46,247 nt of DNA from Parafrankia irregularis (GCF_001536285.1 NZ_FAOZ01000047.1:1-46247); one strand, 5' to 3'; numbered from the stretch's first letter, positions 8,601 to 17,604 are shown. The notes: a model not told the origin generated them from the letters alone. Made by a program: numbers and translations.

Positions 8601-9337
8601 CGGAGACTCTCGCCGCAGCCATCGCCTTCCAGGACCGGCCCATCGACGACGCCCGTTCGGTTCCACAGCTGCTCACCTGGCGACTTCAACGACTCATCGA
8701 TGCGCATCCGGACCGCTTCGGGCCCGAAGCCTCCCCATCCCTCCCCGATGCAGTGCCGGACGCGGCCACTGTGCTGCTCGGGCCCTCCCCCGCGGAGGAA
8801 GGCCTCCTGCGGGACTATCTGGACCACCTGCGTAGCCAGGTGACCGAGCGCGCCGAGGCCTTGGGTGAGGCGGCAGTCAACGTGCCGCCTACCTGGGCGC
8901 TCGACGCCCTGAACGCTGTCCCGGAAGACCCGACGATCCGTGCCCTGTGGCAACACACTGTCGGCGTGGTGGCCGCCTACCGCGAGGCATCCGCCATCAG
9001 CGGCGACGCCCAACCGCTTGGCGCTCCCCCTGACCAGTCGATGCCCGCTCACCAGCGTGCCGCCTATCTCCAGGCGAGCCGCCTCCTGGAACACAGCCGC
9101 GCCCGGATAGCCACCACCGCCCGCATGGCTCGCCTCGCTGACCTCCGCACTCGGTTGGCTCAAACCAGCCCGACATCGACCGGCGGCCAGCCCCGCCAGC
9201 CACAGGATCGGGCACAGAACCCCTCACAGTTCTACAACCGCTCGAATCCGGGGTACGAGCAGGAGCAGCCTCCGCTGCAGAACCCGACTGATCCCTACGA
9301 CCCGCCCGAATACACCGGCCCAGACCGCGACCGATAA
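5615..9337 (+). CDS. traA: TrwC/TraA-type conjugative relaxase-helicase (MobF)
   Basis: A 1240-residue two-part enzyme that nicks oriT, stays attached to the DNA 5' end and unwinds the strand. The relaxase domain begins MTVHRVGAGDGYTYLTRQV, with the nucleophilic Tyr candidate in YTYL, and has the metal-binding triad HFD (H201) and LHTH (H212, H214). The helicase half has Walker A GPAGAGKT (542-549), Walker B VDEAS (D620, E621), GDHRQL (about 648), STAHGAQG (about 845) and YVSLTRGR (about 870), the SF1/RecD-TraI order. The last 60 residues are Pro/Gln-rich and disordered. Length fits actinobacterial TraA proteins. The start at 5615 is chosen from the conserved N-terminus; GTG at 5612 or 5597 is possible. 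The ribosome site is weak and sits in an inverted repeat. Confidence 0.95.
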   Translation: MTVHRVGAGDGYTYLTRQVATGDNLHGWETLASYYAASGNPPGVWYGRGAQHAGITGQVDEAQMANLYGQGLHPDTDEPLGRRFPAFQPLEERLAARLARRQTELGAPVPPDEAERIRIEELGRERQAVSAWDLVFTPVKSINVLLALADEEIQAEIKAAHQVAWQSVLDYADIEIALTRRGAGGIAQVETHGLIAAAFDHFDSRAGDPNLHTHVVISAKVQGLDGKWRALDATALHRAAVALSERYTSRIEQELTARLGVVFANRTEPGVRGGKRPVREIVGVPDVLLLEFSSRRQAIETHLARLVADYRTTHGQAPDASTMYRLAEQATLATRARKQHTSLLDQQAEWRARAEALIGRDGVDQLMDAVRQTGQDTSRAPAVPITAVAVAQLAAATVEAVQEQRSTWGRWHVEAEAHRQVREQPHVLDRAALVAQVTAAVLSPVHSVQLTVPRAEPPAPDVLRRSVDGGVVFDRKDATLYTSMAILAAEDRLLAATARPAGVAVDPLLAAAFAERGGLSDEQSHAVRQLVSRDTLLGVLIGPAGAGKTTTMRAVVQAWQAAGREVLALAPSQVAAAVLAESIGGGVRAENTAKWLYETTTPGRGGPAWELRPGTLVLVDEASLAGTLALDRIVAQAAAVGAAVRFIGDHRQLDAVQAGGALRLLATDTSVAELAEVRRFTAEWEGPASLRLRAGDTAVIGTYIDHGRVVDGDRETLLTTMLTRWATDTAAGKRSLLIAADRDTVTELNARARAYRLSRGEVSASGVTLPDGTTAGLGDVIVTRRNDRTLVARGGRDFVKNRDVWIVTQVHADGALTVTHTDHEGTLTLPASYVATAVELGYASTAHGAQGITVDTSRVLVTEADSASYLYVSLTRGRATNEAYVVVHPLVDIDADHAAPLPRDVRAVLGTVLSRDSGQRSATETLREAFAVADGDLAGFTARYHYAADLSRIPALVALLEQVLPAEVAAAAASDPALGALAHTLDVATPIGGDQAETLAAAIAFQDRPIDDARSVPQLLTWRLQRLIDAHPDRFGPEASPSLPDAVPDAATVLLGPSPAEEGLLRDYLDHLRSQVTERAEALGEAAVNVPPTWALDALNAVPEDPTIRALWQHTVGVVAAYREASAISGDAQPLGAPPDQSMPAHQRAAYLQASRLLEHSRARIATTARMARLADLRTRLAQTSPTSTGGQPRQPQDRAQNPSQFYNRSNPGYEQEQPPLQNPTDPYDPPEYTGPDRDR

Positions 9338-9390
9338 TCTCATATCCCCGAAACGGGCCGGTTCTGAATCACGATGGGGAAAGGCTCGTG

Positions 9391-10053
9391 TCAGACTCGT
9401 TCCGGACCTTCGTCCCCGTACTCAGGGCCGTCGATCTCGGGGTGCTCGGCACGTTCGTGCTCCTGCCTCCGGACCGGATCAGGTGGCGTGGCATTCAGGC
9501 GAGCGCGCAGATCCTGCGCAGTGACCCGAGCCTCCCTCCTCCTGACAATTTCCTCCATCATCTTGTCGATCTTGCGTACGTCCTCCGGAGATAGCTCGGG
9601 ATCATTGGCGCCCTGCGCCGAGAGCCGCTCCGCCGCTTTTCCTGCGGCCCCTCGCAACATTTGTTGCATTTCGGGATGTGCCTCTGGGGGAAGGCCCGGC
9701 CGGTCGAGGCGCAATGCGGCCGTCCGGGTCACTCCTCGCACGGTATCGCCTAGAGTCCGAGCCGGATCGTCGTCATCCCTCAGCTGCTCCTGAATGTCCT
9801 CCGGAACTACGAATCCAGCAGCGGCGACACGAGCAACGAGTTCCGAGCTCTCCAGAACGTCGAAAGGTTCTCCGCCAACAATCTCTTCTGGATGATCTTC
9901 CGGGTCATAGGTCTGCGGCGTGTAGCCCTGGTCAGCCAGATGTGCTGGCATTGTGGGATGGTAGATCTGAGCCCAGAACGTCCCGGTCGGTCCGTCCCAA
10001 CCAAGAAAGACCTCCTCACCGCCAGGTCCATAGAAGCTGTATCGACGGCCCAT
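9391..10053 (-). CDS. Unknown last gene of the transfer operon
   Basis: A 220-residue protein. The first 45 residues look like a small beta domain (MGRRYSFYGPGGEEVFLGWDG, with a Tyr/Trp-rich sheet), followed by an acidic linker and two helical segments rich in Arg/Glu (about 95-200). No family is recognised. Its start overlaps the stop of the DUF4913 gene as TAATG, so it is translated as part of the secretion operon and is its last gene. The convergent relaxase ends 54 bases away. A role as a soluble transfer accessory is inferred from linkage alone. Confidence 0.7.
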   Translation of the reverse strand: MGRRYSFYGPGGEEVFLGWDGPTGTFWAQIYHPTMPAHLADQGYTPQTYDPEDHPEEIVGGEPFDVLESSELVARVAAAGFVVPEDIQEQLRDDDDPARTLGDTVRGVTRTAALRLDRPGLPPEAHPEMQQMLRGAAGKAAERLSAQGANDPELSPEDVRKIDKMMEEIVRRREARVTAQDLRARLNATPPDPVRRQEHERAEHPEIDGPEYGDEGPERV

Positions 10054-10568
10054 TACACCTCGGTAGCTATGGTCGTGGCCGCCTGCAGGTCAACAAACGC
10101 GGTGAAGTCACCCTCGCCATGGACCAGCGGGGAACCATGCTCCTTGTGCGCGTTTATCTGGCAGCGAGGAGAACGGCGGGCGAAGCGAGCTCGGGCGCGG
10201 GCGAGCCAGTCCAGCCAGCGGACCGGATCCTCCGAGCGGGCACCCGCATGGTAGGCACCTAGCCAGGCCAGCCACAAGCCCGTGAGTTCCTCGACGAGGT
10301 CGCCGTGCAGGTACCAACACGGCGGAATGTCGTCGATCCGGAAACGTTCGCACAACCAGCGCACCCACGCACCGAGCTCGTGCCAGGTCTCACGCAGCTC
10401 CTCGGCCTCGAGTTCCTCCCAGCAGAATGGCGGTCGGGCGTCCGCGGTGTCCTGCTCGGGTCGCTGGTCGCGCTGTTCGATGGCCAGTACCCGGTCAACG
10501 AGTTCGGAGACGACCCCGAGCAGCTCATCGAGCTCACCTCGTGCTGAGGGCGGCACGGGCCTGGTCAT
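10053..10568 (-). CDS. DUF4913-family protein
   Basis: A 171-residue protein with the DUF4913 pattern: a Trp-rich helical region WEELEAEELRETWHELGAWV, then CERFRIDDIPPCWYLHGDLVEELTGLWLAWLGAY (residues about 49-125), then a basic DWLARARARFARR stretch. DUF4913 proteins are small cytoplasmic proteins commonly found in actinobacterial conjugation or plasmid regions; their function is not known. It overlaps the coupling-protein gene by ATGA upstream and the next gene by TAATG downstream, so it is translated with the transfer machinery. An acidic N-terminal helix precedes the domain. Confidence 0.82.
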   Translation of the reverse strand: MTRPVPPSARGELDELLGVVSELVDRVLAIEQRDQRPEQDTADARPPFCWEELEAEELRETWHELGAWVRWLCERFRIDDIPPCWYLHGDLVEELTGLWLAWLGAYHAGARSEDPVRWLDWLARARARFARRSPRCQINAHKEHGSPLVHGEGDFTAFVDLQAATTIATEV

Positions 10569-12208
10569 GGCGCTGAGACTCCGTGGGGGTAGTAGGCATC
10601 GTGATCGGCACGCAGCCGCGCACCGTCTCGACGCCGGTCGACCTGCTGCAGACGGATCCAGGTCGGGGGCGCGGAACGAGGCAGCAGCAGGGCGTTGCCG
10701 AGAGGGGCGTTGCGGATCTCATCAGGTTCCAGCACCCGGCGACGACGAGGGCTGACGCTGATCTGATCCGGCCCCGCGGAGGCCCCACCGAGCAGGCCTC
10801 CGCGGGTATAGACCGAGGCGGTCGGTTCGTCGAACTCGCCGGCGGTCTTGGACAGGTCTTCCAGGTCGGCGACGTCGGACACACCAGGCAGGATCAGCTT
10901 GTAGGTGGCCGCATCCCACATCGCCTTCGCGGCGTGTTCGCCCCAGGCACGCCTCGCCTGGTTCAACGACTGCAGGACCGCCATGAGGAAGACTCCAGAG
11001 CCGCCGCCGTAGCTAAACAGGTCGGGCAACCGTGGCAGGGCGGCGATGTTCGAGGCCTCGTCGAGCATGAGACCCAGCGGCGGCGCGAGCCGCCCGCCCG
11101 GGGACGTCGCCGCCCGTTGCAGCCCGGCCTCGACAATCTCATCTACGAGCAACGCCGTCAGCGGTCCGATCGTCTGCTGTGAAGCGGGGGTGCCCTGGAT
11201 GTGGACCGTGCCGCCGGCGAGCAGGTCGACGATCTCGAAGCCGGTACCAGGCGGCGGGCAGGCAGCATCGAGGACGACCGGATCCCACAACGACGCGAGC
11301 GCGAGGCGGACCCCGAAGAAGATGTTGGCCTGCATCCGCGGGTCCTCGGTGGAGTAGCGGGCCAGAGACTCAGCCCAGGCCTGGGTGGCCAGGCCGGCAC
11401 GGCGGATGGCGGTGACAGGGGTGGGATCCGCCGGATCGGAGGACCATGCCAGAACGTCGCGCATGCTCGCCCCGGACAGCGCCGCCGCGTGTAGGTAAGC
11501 GGCGAGGACGATGGCGGAGACCTGCTGCCAGTCGGAGCCGTTCTCCGTGCCGGCGCCGATCTGGGCCGCGGAGGCGAGAACTTGACCCCGGCGCAGGGCG
11601 GTCGAGGGGTCGTCAGCCCCGCCGGTGGGGTCCCAGCGCAGCGGCTGACCGACCGGGGGCATAGGTTGCCAGGGATTCCACACCCAGACGGGGCCATGCT
11701 CACGTGCGCGGGCCGCGGCGGTCCACGCGGCCAGGTCCGGGCGGATGGACGTGGCCACGACCGGTCCGGGCCAGTCGACCACTGCACCGGCCAGCAGCCC
11801 GCGGGTCTTTCCGGAACGGGCGGGGCCGACGATGAGGCAGCCGTCCTCGACAGTTGCGTGGACGGCGCTGGCGCCGGCGAAACCTAGGCGGATCGCGGCA
11901 TCGATGGCCGTTGCGGCTTCCCCGAGATCAGGACGTAGGTGGGCGGCGCGTGCGGTGACCGCCCGGGCGGAGGCATCGCGGCGAACCCGAGCGGACCCGT
12001 CGCCCCGCAGGCGCCGCAGAGCAAGAACCGCCAAGGCGAACAGCCCGGTCGCGCCGAGTAGCAGAATCGCGAACAGCACATAGCCGCCCGGTCCGCCGAG
12101 CCTGGCGCAGACTCGCCAGAGGTAGTAGACAGCGCCGGCTCCGATGATGGACAGCGGCAACAGCAGCCCCTGCTTGGTCCCGCCGGGCGACGATCCGGGG
12201 CCCTGCAT
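10565..12208 (-). CDS. VirD4/TraG-type coupling protein
   Basis: A 547-residue inner-membrane ATPase that would bring the relaxase-DNA complex to the secretion channel. Two transmembrane segments come first (about 13-36 and 41-65), then a hexameric ATPase domain with Walker A VGPARSGKT (K134) and a Walker B with LMLDEASN, followed by SYGGGSGVFLMAVLQSLNQAR as in TraG/TraD proteins. The final 60 residues include a basic patch. The start at 12208 is chosen because it gives a TGATG junction with the preceding stop; a longer frame to 12334 would overlap that gene heavily. Confidence 0.9.
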   Translation of the reverse strand: MQGPGSSPGGTKQGLLLPLSIIGAGAVYYLWRVCARLGGPGGYVLFAILLLGATGLFALAVLALRRLRGDGSARVRRDASARAVTARAAHLRPDLGEAATAIDAAIRLGFAGASAVHATVEDGCLIVGPARSGKTRGLLAGAVVDWPGPVVATSIRPDLAAWTAAARAREHGPVWVWNPWQPMPPVGQPLRWDPTGGADDPSTALRRGQVLASAAQIGAGTENGSDWQQVSAIVLAAYLHAAALSGASMRDVLAWSSDPADPTPVTAIRRAGLATQAWAESLARYSTEDPRMQANIFFGVRLALASLWDPVVLDAACPPPGTGFEIVDLLAGGTVHIQGTPASQQTIGPLTALLVDEIVEAGLQRAATSPGGRLAPPLGLMLDEASNIAALPRLPDLFSYGGGSGVFLMAVLQSLNQARRAWGEHAAKAMWDAATYKLILPGVSDVADLEDLSKTAGEFDEPTASVYTRGGLLGGASAGPDQISVSPRRRRVLEPDEIRNAPLGNALLLPRSAPPTWIRLQQVDRRRDGARLRADHDAYYPHGVSAP

Positions 12209-13716
12209 CAGGCAGCCATGCGTTCGTCGGTGTGGTAGAGGCGGGCTTCGGTGTCGGTGAGGACGAGCTGCACCGGGTAGCCCCCCAGCCCCGCGATCTT
12301 CCACAATGCCCGCCCGCGGTCGCCGCCGCCCCACGAAGCGACGAGAAGCCGCTCGGCATCAGTGAGCCCAACCGTGTCGGCCAGATCGGCCAGCGGGCGG
12401 GTGTCCTGGGCGAGCAGGATCCGCACGTCGCAGGACGACACCAGCTCACGAGCGATCGCGACGGCTTCGGAGCCGGCAGCGCCGACCGCCTCGAAGTCGG
12501 CCAGACGGTGGGTGGCGAGCACCTGAATGGTGCCTTCGGCACGGCTCAGCCGCAGGTCAGAGTCGATCTTGCGGACGAAGTCGACGCCGGCCCGCAGTTG
12601 GCGCCACACCTCATCGCGGATCACCATGCGCAGCCGGCCGGGTTCATCGATCGCGGCCTGCCCCCAGCTCGACAAGCAGGTCAGCCCGACCACCACAGCG
12701 TCCTCACCCCGCTGGGAAAGGCGGGAGATGTCGACCGACTGCATGGGCCCATCGAAGTCCAGCTGCACGGTGGTCGGCGCGTCGAAGATCCCAGCGAGGT
12801 TCCGGACCATGCTGCCCAGCGCGTCAGTGACCCGGCGGAACAGGCTGACGAACTCGACCCGGGACGTGCAGCGGACCGCGGCGACCAGGCTGTCCGGGGC
12901 ATCGAGCAGCACCCGATGCACGTCGGGGATCGTCGGATCCGCCAGCGTCGTATAGGCCAGCTGCTCACCCGTAGTGATCCGCAACGCTTCGGCGAGAACC
13001 GTCTCATCCTCGGGGCCGACGGGAGTACGGGCACCGACCAGGGTCACCAACAACCGCAGCCGCCGTCGTCCGATCTCAGCGAGCCGCTCGGTCAGCAGGA
13101 TCGGATCGGCCGGCAGCCGGGCCCCCAGCGGTCCTGCGTCGAGAGGATTCAACCGGCCAGGCAACCCCGGGCCAAGCTCGCTCACAGTGCCACCGACCGC
13201 CTGAACCAGCGCACCGTACTCACCTTTGAGATCACCAAGGACCAGCGTGGATACCCCGAACTGGGACAGCCGCAATGCCAGGGCCTTCAGCGTCGCGGAC
13301 TTGCCGGCGCCGGGACTGCCGGAAACAAGCATGTTGGGGTTGCGGACCAGGCCACGGCGCAGCCATTCCACCGGATGGCACGCAAACGCAGCGCCAGTGA
13401 TCACGTCATAGCCGATGTAAGCGCCTACTGGGGGAACCCCGGCCCGTGTCAGAAGCGGATAGAGGCCCTGCACCGAAGCCGTGGACCCTCGCCACACCGC
13501 AGCCTGCGCGCTGTTCGCGGCGCGGCCACCGAAAGCACCGCGCCGTCCGCGGCGTGGAATCCACGTCCGCGGCGGGCCCACCTTCTCGGTCGGGCCGGAG
13601 GGTCGCGGTGCCGCTGGGCGGGTTGCGGGAAGCAGATCCCCCAGCGCCCAGGCCGGCAAGGAGGTCAGATCATCCCGGCTATGCCGGGGGTGTGACCGAG
13701 CTGCGTGTCGGCTCAT
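12208..13716 (-). CDS. VirB4-like secretion ATPase
   Basis: A 502-residue cytoplasmic ATPase of the VirB4/TraC/ConE type. Walker A is GSPGAGKS at about residues 133-140, a VLGDLKGEY segment follows, and RMVIRDEVWRQL supplies the Walker B acidic pair. The C-terminal part (IQVLATHRLADFEAV) fits a sensor region. It lacks the usual N-terminal VirB4 half; in actinobacterial systems that part is contributed by the SCO6880-type protein encoded just upstream (established arrangement, applied here). The first 90 residues are Pro/Arg-rich. The ATG at 13716 overlaps the preceding stop as ATGA; a longer frame to 13815 is unlikely. Confidence 0.9.
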   Translation of the reverse strand: MSRHAARSHPRHSRDDLTSLPAWALGDLLPATRPAAPRPSGPTEKVGPPRTWIPRRGRRGAFGGRAANSAQAAVWRGSTASVQGLYPLLTRAGVPPVGAYIGYDVITGAAFACHPVEWLRRGLVRNPNMLVSGSPGAGKSATLKALALRLSQFGVSTLVLGDLKGEYGALVQAVGGTVSELGPGLPGRLNPLDAGPLGARLPADPILLTERLAEIGRRRLRLLVTLVGARTPVGPEDETVLAEALRITTGEQLAYTTLADPTIPDVHRVLLDAPDSLVAAVRCTSRVEFVSLFRRVTDALGSMVRNLAGIFDAPTTVQLDFDGPMQSVDISRLSQRGEDAVVVGLTCLSSWGQAAIDEPGRLRMVIRDEVWRQLRAGVDFVRKIDSDLRLSRAEGTIQVLATHRLADFEAVGAAGSEAVAIARELVSSCDVRILLAQDTRPLADLADTVGLTDAERLLVASWGGGDRGRALWKIAGLGGYPVQLVLTDTEARLYHTDERMAA

Positions 13717-15251
13717 CCCCACAGCCCCGCGCTGGGCAGGCCGAGCCCCAGGGGCAGGGTGGCGGCGAAGGCCGCATCCTGGGCCATCCACAGCCGACGC
13801 AGGACCAGCCGGCAACCCTGCCCAGCCGCGTCCGCCTCCAACTCCGCGCAGGCTTCCTCCAACCGCTCGGGATCAGTGACCGTCACCGTGAGGTAGCCGG
13901 CGAACCGCACCAGGCCGTGACCGAGGGCGTTCTCAGCTTCCTGACGTTGGGCGTCAGCCAGGGCCTGGCGTTCGGTCGTGCGCACAATGCCACCGGTGCG
14001 CTGACGCATGGATACTGAGAACGACGAGCGAGTGATGTCGCCCAGCACGGCCCGTTCCGCCTGCGACGGTGGAAGCGGCTCGTAGAGCATCGCCACCGCG
14101 CGGCGCGCGGTCGCGGTCGACCGCAGCACCGGAACCAGCCCACCGGCCGCCACCGGCGAGCGCGGCCATTCGTACACCTGATAGGTCACCGACCATCCGC
14201 CGTCGTGATGGTAGGAGCCCAGCAGCGCCTCCGCTGCAGCCGGGCCCGCGAGCGCCAAGTCCACCCCCGCCGGAAGGCCCGCCCAGGTCGGGTCCGCGGC
14301 CGCGGCCCGGTGCGCCGTATGCGGTGCCGCCGAATGCGGGTCGAACGCCGTGCGGATCACCTCCGCCAGATCGCGTACTGCAAGCCAACGCCGAACCTCG
14401 ATGCCCGCCGAACGCATGCGGTCCAGCGCCGCTCCGACCTCCCGGATCAGGACCGCCGCCGCTCCGGTGTCCCCCCCTCCCGCAGCCTTGATCGCTGAGC
14501 GGGCCCGCTGCTGGGACAACGAAATCGTCAGGTAGGCCTCGTGCCGAGACTGCCAGACTTGCTGCCCCCCCAGCAGCGCCGCCGAGGTCCGGGCCGCCAG
14601 GTATGGGGCGTCGGCGCTGGTGTGTGCGGCGGTCCACTGCACCAGCTCGGCACCGTCCTCAGGCAGATACCGCTGGTACAGCCCCACCCGGGACACTGGT
14701 TTCCCCTCCTCACACCAGCCGGCGAGCAACCCACCCCAGGTGCCCACCCGGCGGGCAGCGGCCGCGGCGTCAGCCAGCGCCAGCCCGGGAAACTCGATGT
14801 GCAGAACCAGCGTGTAGAGCTGCTCATACGGGTGATGCACGACCGCCACCGGCATGCCGGCACCCCATTCCTCCTCGAGGAACCGGAGCGGGGCCAACAC
14901 CCCCGGTAGATCCATCCTCGGAAGTCCGGTCGGATCCGACGGATCCGCCGCCGGCTGCCACGCCGCCCCCGCGTACCACGTCTCGCGCCGAGTCCTTGCA
15001 CGTCGAAACCGCACCATTCGCAGCACCCACTCCCCTACCGCGAGCCCCTGCACCCGCAGCCATGCAGTGACCAGCAGGACACCAGAAAGCGGAAGCACCA
15101 CGGGTACCGCCGACCAAGCCCCGTAAGCGACTGTGGACCCCGTCATCACCACCGCAGCAACCACCAACAGCGCCCGCGGCACGCTCAGCCCCAACGCCCA
15201 GCTACCGGCCCGGTCCCGTTTCCAACCGTGGTAGGTCTCCACCGAGCTCAC
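13713..15251 (-). CDS. SCO6880-family type IV secretion protein (VirB3/VirB4-N-like)
   Basis: A 512-residue protein of the SCO6880 family: two transmembrane helices near the N-terminus (about 22-45 and 47-68, resembling PrgI/VirB3) followed by a large cytoplasmic domain corresponding to the N-terminal region of VirB4 proteins. Features include the HIEFPGLALADAAAAARRVGTW stretch, DAPYLAARTSAALLGG and LGDITRSSFSVSM. It has no Walker motifs, so it needs the ATPase encoded next in the operon; the two genes overlap by ATGA. It sits at the base of the conjugation channel in the membrane. Confidence 0.87.
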   Translation of the reverse strand: MSSVETYHGWKRDRAGSWALGLSVPRALLVVAAVVMTGSTVAYGAWSAVPVVLPLSGVLLVTAWLRVQGLAVGEWVLRMVRFRRARTRRETWYAGAAWQPAADPSDPTGLPRMDLPGVLAPLRFLEEEWGAGMPVAVVHHPYEQLYTLVLHIEFPGLALADAAAAARRVGTWGGLLAGWCEEGKPVSRVGLYQRYLPEDGAELVQWTAAHTSADAPYLAARTSAALLGGQQVWQSRHEAYLTISLSQQRARSAIKAAGGGDTGAAAVLIREVGAALDRMRSAGIEVRRWLAVRDLAEVIRTAFDPHSAAPHTAHRAAAADPTWAGLPAGVDLALAGPAAAEALLGSYHHDGGWSVTYQVYEWPRSPVAAGGLVPVLRSTATARRAVAMLYEPLPPSQAERAVLGDITRSSFSVSMRQRTGGIVRTTERQALADAQRQEAENALGHGLVRFAGYLTVTVTDPERLEEACAELEADAAGQGCRLVLRRLWMAQDAAFAATLPLGLGLPSAGLWG

Positions 15252-15257
15252 TGACGC

Positions 15258-16850
15258 CTACTTCCCATGTCTGCCTGCTGGGCCCGATCCGGACCTCTGA
15301 CCGATGGGGAGAGGGACAACCGGCCTCACTGGCGGCCGGCCGTCGGGTACCTGCTCGGGCTCGACAGGCGGGACCACCGGTCCCGAGGGCTCAGGCCGGG
15401 TGGACGGCGGCCTCGCGATCGGCAGACCGTCGCCAGGCCGAGAGATCATCGGCCCGTCCGGCACCAGCGGTCCCTCGATCACGCCGGGATCCGCCGCAGC
15501 GGCCAACCCACCGCCGCCGGCCCCATCGGGTGCCGACGGCGGTGGCACCGGCGCGGGCGAAAGCGCGGGCGAAGGCGCGGGCGAAGGCATGTCGCCCCCG
15601 CCACCAGGACGTGACGGCGCTGCGGGCCGCGAACGCCCTCCCCCACGTCCGCCCCGAAGCCACGGAGTGTCCGGCGACTCGCCAATACCCCCCAGACCCG
15701 CGTGCGCCGCCGTACGGCCCATGCCACGCTGGAACCCACCCACCGCAGCCATCGCCGCAGTCGCCGCGATCGGCAGAAACCCCGCGCCGGCCGCTGAGAG
15801 CCCGCCACCGCTGGAGGCCTGACCGGCCCCACCTGCTCGCTGCAGGGCGACCGGGTCCAGCGGGTTACCCGCACTCTGATTTCCCATTCCGGAGAACCGC
15901 GAGCCCAGATTCGAGGCGGCGCCGAGGAGTAGCCCGAGACCTCCAGATACCTGCCCATCCACATCGATGGCAAAGAACCGGGCCAGCGCCGGCCAGCACA
16001 GCACAGCGGCAGCCAACGTCATCAACGCCACAATATTCGAGGTCAGACCCTCCGCAGTCTCGGCTTCCTTAAAACCGAGCGCGAAACATAGAGTGATAGA
16101 TGGTGGCACGAGAAGTAGCCGGAACGTCGCCATCGCCTGCCGCTGCCACCACACCGACGTGGCCTCAGACAGCAATCCCGAGGCTCCGATCGGCGACGTC
16201 GCGACCAGCGCCGCGATCGCCAACTTCACCAGAAGAATCTCCGCCCACAGCACCAGGAGAGTCACGATCGAAACAAGCGCAAATACCAGTGTCAGTGCAG
16301 TATTGGGCTGCTGTACCGTCACCTGCCTTGCACGATCAAGGAAATTTTGCGCATCACCGTGGGTTTCCGTTACGATCCAGTCGCAGATGCCCCCGGACAA
16401 GCTTGCCCCCGTCTGTGTGACCGTCACGGTGACAGCGATCGCCAATGCCGCTTTCGCTAGGCCAACAAGAGCGGCTGTCACATACCGTCCGTCAGCGGCC
16501 AGCTGCGTCCGCACCACCGCGATCAGGAGCACCAGCACCGCCACCAGCGCACCCAGCACCGTACACAGATCGTAGATGCCCTCAATACCCTCACCGTCGA
16601 AACCGACACGCGAGATATCCGGCCATGCCGATATGAAACTTTCTATAAGGCCAAAGGCGGCATCTGAGAACTGTCTTACAATCGCACCCCAAGCGCTGCT
16701 TGCAACGGCGTCGCTAACACCTCCGAAGACGTCTCCAGCTAGATCTCCGGCGGCGTTTAGGTTCCTACCTGCAAAATCCTTCAGGCCATCAGTGAACGTG
16801 CCCGCCAAGCAGTCCGGGCCTAGCTTTTTGTAACCGCTACAGTCAGCCAA
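15258..16850 (-). CDS. VirB6/TrbL-like polytopic membrane protein
   Basis: A 530-residue protein with about five to six hydrophobic segments between residues 90 and 295 (for example LCTVLGALVAVLVLLIAVV, LVFALVSIVTLLVLWAEILL, VALMTLAAAVLCWPALARFF), preceded by a soluble N-terminal part with amphipathic helices. The C-terminal 230 residues are Gly/Ala then Pro-rich and probably disordered. This layout matches VirB6/TrbL subunits that form the inner-membrane part of the channel. The gene ends 7 bases before the SCO6880 gene and starts inside the previous one (8-base overlap), confirming operon membership. Family assignment rests on topology and position. Confidence 0.8.
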   Translation of the reverse strand: MADCSGYKKLGPDCLAGTFTDGLKDFAGRNLNAAGDLAGDVFGGVSDAVASSAWGAIVRQFSDAAFGLIESFISAWPDISRVGFDGEGIEGIYDLCTVLGALVAVLVLLIAVVRTQLAADGRYVTAALVGLAKAALAIAVTVTVTQTGASLSGGICDWIVTETHGDAQNFLDRARQVTVQQPNTALTLVFALVSIVTLLVLWAEILLVKLAIAALVATSPIGASGLLSEATSVWWQRQAMATFRLLLVPPSITLCFALGFKEAETAEGLTSNIVALMTLAAAVLCWPALARFFAIDVDGQVSGGLGLLLGAASNLGSRFSGMGNQSAGNPLDPVALQRAGGAGQASSGGGLSAAGAGFLPIAATAAMAAVGGFQRGMGRTAAHAGLGGIGESPDTPWLRGGRGGGRSRPAAPSRPGGGGDMPSPAPSPALSPAPVPPPSAPDGAGGGGLAAAADPGVIEGPLVPDGPMISRPGDGLPIARPPSTRPEPSGPVVPPVEPEQVPDGRPPVRPVVPLPIGQRSGSGPAGRHGK

Positions 16851-17568
16851 GCCGGAACTCCTCCCAGCCGGCCGCCCGGATCTGGGCGGGATCGTTTGAA
16901 GTAGGAGTGCGAAGCTCTATTGGAGCATCCTCGATCGTATCCAGACGCCAGTCGTCCTCGAACCATACAAGAAGATGGGAAGCCGTCCGGAAAACTGTCT
17001 TGACCGGGCCTCGGGCATCGCCAACCTCCATGGAATCCAGCAGCGCTACCACGACCTGGTCGTCACTAGCCGATACGATCTTTACGCCAAGGGTGATAAT
17101 GGTCGCCCACAGGTCGGGGGACATTGTCTGCCCCCTGAATTCCTCCTGAATCTCTGGAATCGCTGATGCGATGAGGTGCTGCGAACCGATGGTCCGCAGA
17201 ACATCGACCTCTCTGGATTCATTGACGGGAACGATTAGAGAGTTCCAGCGGACGATGGCAGAGGCGGCGCCATCGGTCGTGTGGGGAAAGCCGACCGGTA
17301 CACCGTTGGCCGCAGTCCTGGCGGGACGCGGCAGGATTAGCGGCTCGGAAGACATGCCCGTCGTGGGTGACACGACCGGTTGCGGTGAGGGGATTCCGAA
17401 CCGGGTGGGCGCTGGGGGGGTTGGGGCCTCGTCGTCATCGCCTCCCGTGACGACAAGGGTCAGGATGACCGTGATGGCGACCAGGGCCACGGCTGCGAAG
17501 GAGACAAGAAGGCCGGAGGGGCGTCGGGACGGTCTACCGTTCGGTGACATCTGCTGGGTCAGACTCAT
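16843..17568 (-). CDS. VirB8/TcpC-like bitopic transfer protein
   Basis: A 241-residue protein with a basic cytoplasmic tail, one transmembrane helix (about 19-41), a Pro/Thr linker and an extracytoplasmic domain of about 150 residues containing VRWNSLIV, EIQEEFRGQTM and HLLVWFEDDWRL. One N-terminal anchor plus an NTF2-like domain is the plan of VirB8/TcpC proteins that scaffold type IV channels in Gram-positive bacteria. Sequence identity is too low to be sure, so this rests on topology and operon position. It overlaps the VirB6-like gene by 8 bases. The start is the ATG preceded by GGAGAG. Confidence 0.72.
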   Translation of the reverse strand: MSLTQQMSPNGRPSRRPSGLLVSFAAVALVAITVILTLVVTGGDDDEAPTPPAPTRFGIPSPQPVVSPTTGMSSEPLILPRPARTAANGVPVGFPHTTDGAASAIVRWNSLIVPVNESREVDVLRTIGSQHLIASAIPEIQEEFRGQTMSPDLWATIITLGVKIVSASDDQVVVALLDSMEVGDARGPVKTVFRTASHLLVWFEDDWRLDTIEDAPIELRTPTSNDPAQIRAAGWEEFRLG

Positions 17569-17604
17569 TTATCGGGCTCTCCTGTTTCCCGTCCCGTCGA
17601 CAAC

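Noticed and set aside
7688-9163. Minus-strand open frame of 491 codons inside the relaxase gene
   Set aside because: It is antisense to the helicase half, whose motifs are certain; long antisense frames are a normal by-product of very high third-position GC, and the product shows no recognisable motif.
12209-12334. Longer N-terminus for the coupling protein
   Set aside because: The extra residues are Arg/His/Pro-rich and would overlap the preceding gene by more than 120 bases, while ATG 12208 gives a TGATG junction.
12232-13695. Plus-strand open frame of 487 codons across the VirB4-like gene
   Set aside because: It is antisense to a gene with clear Walker motifs and operon overlaps; its product is rich in Gln/Pro/Arg without family features.
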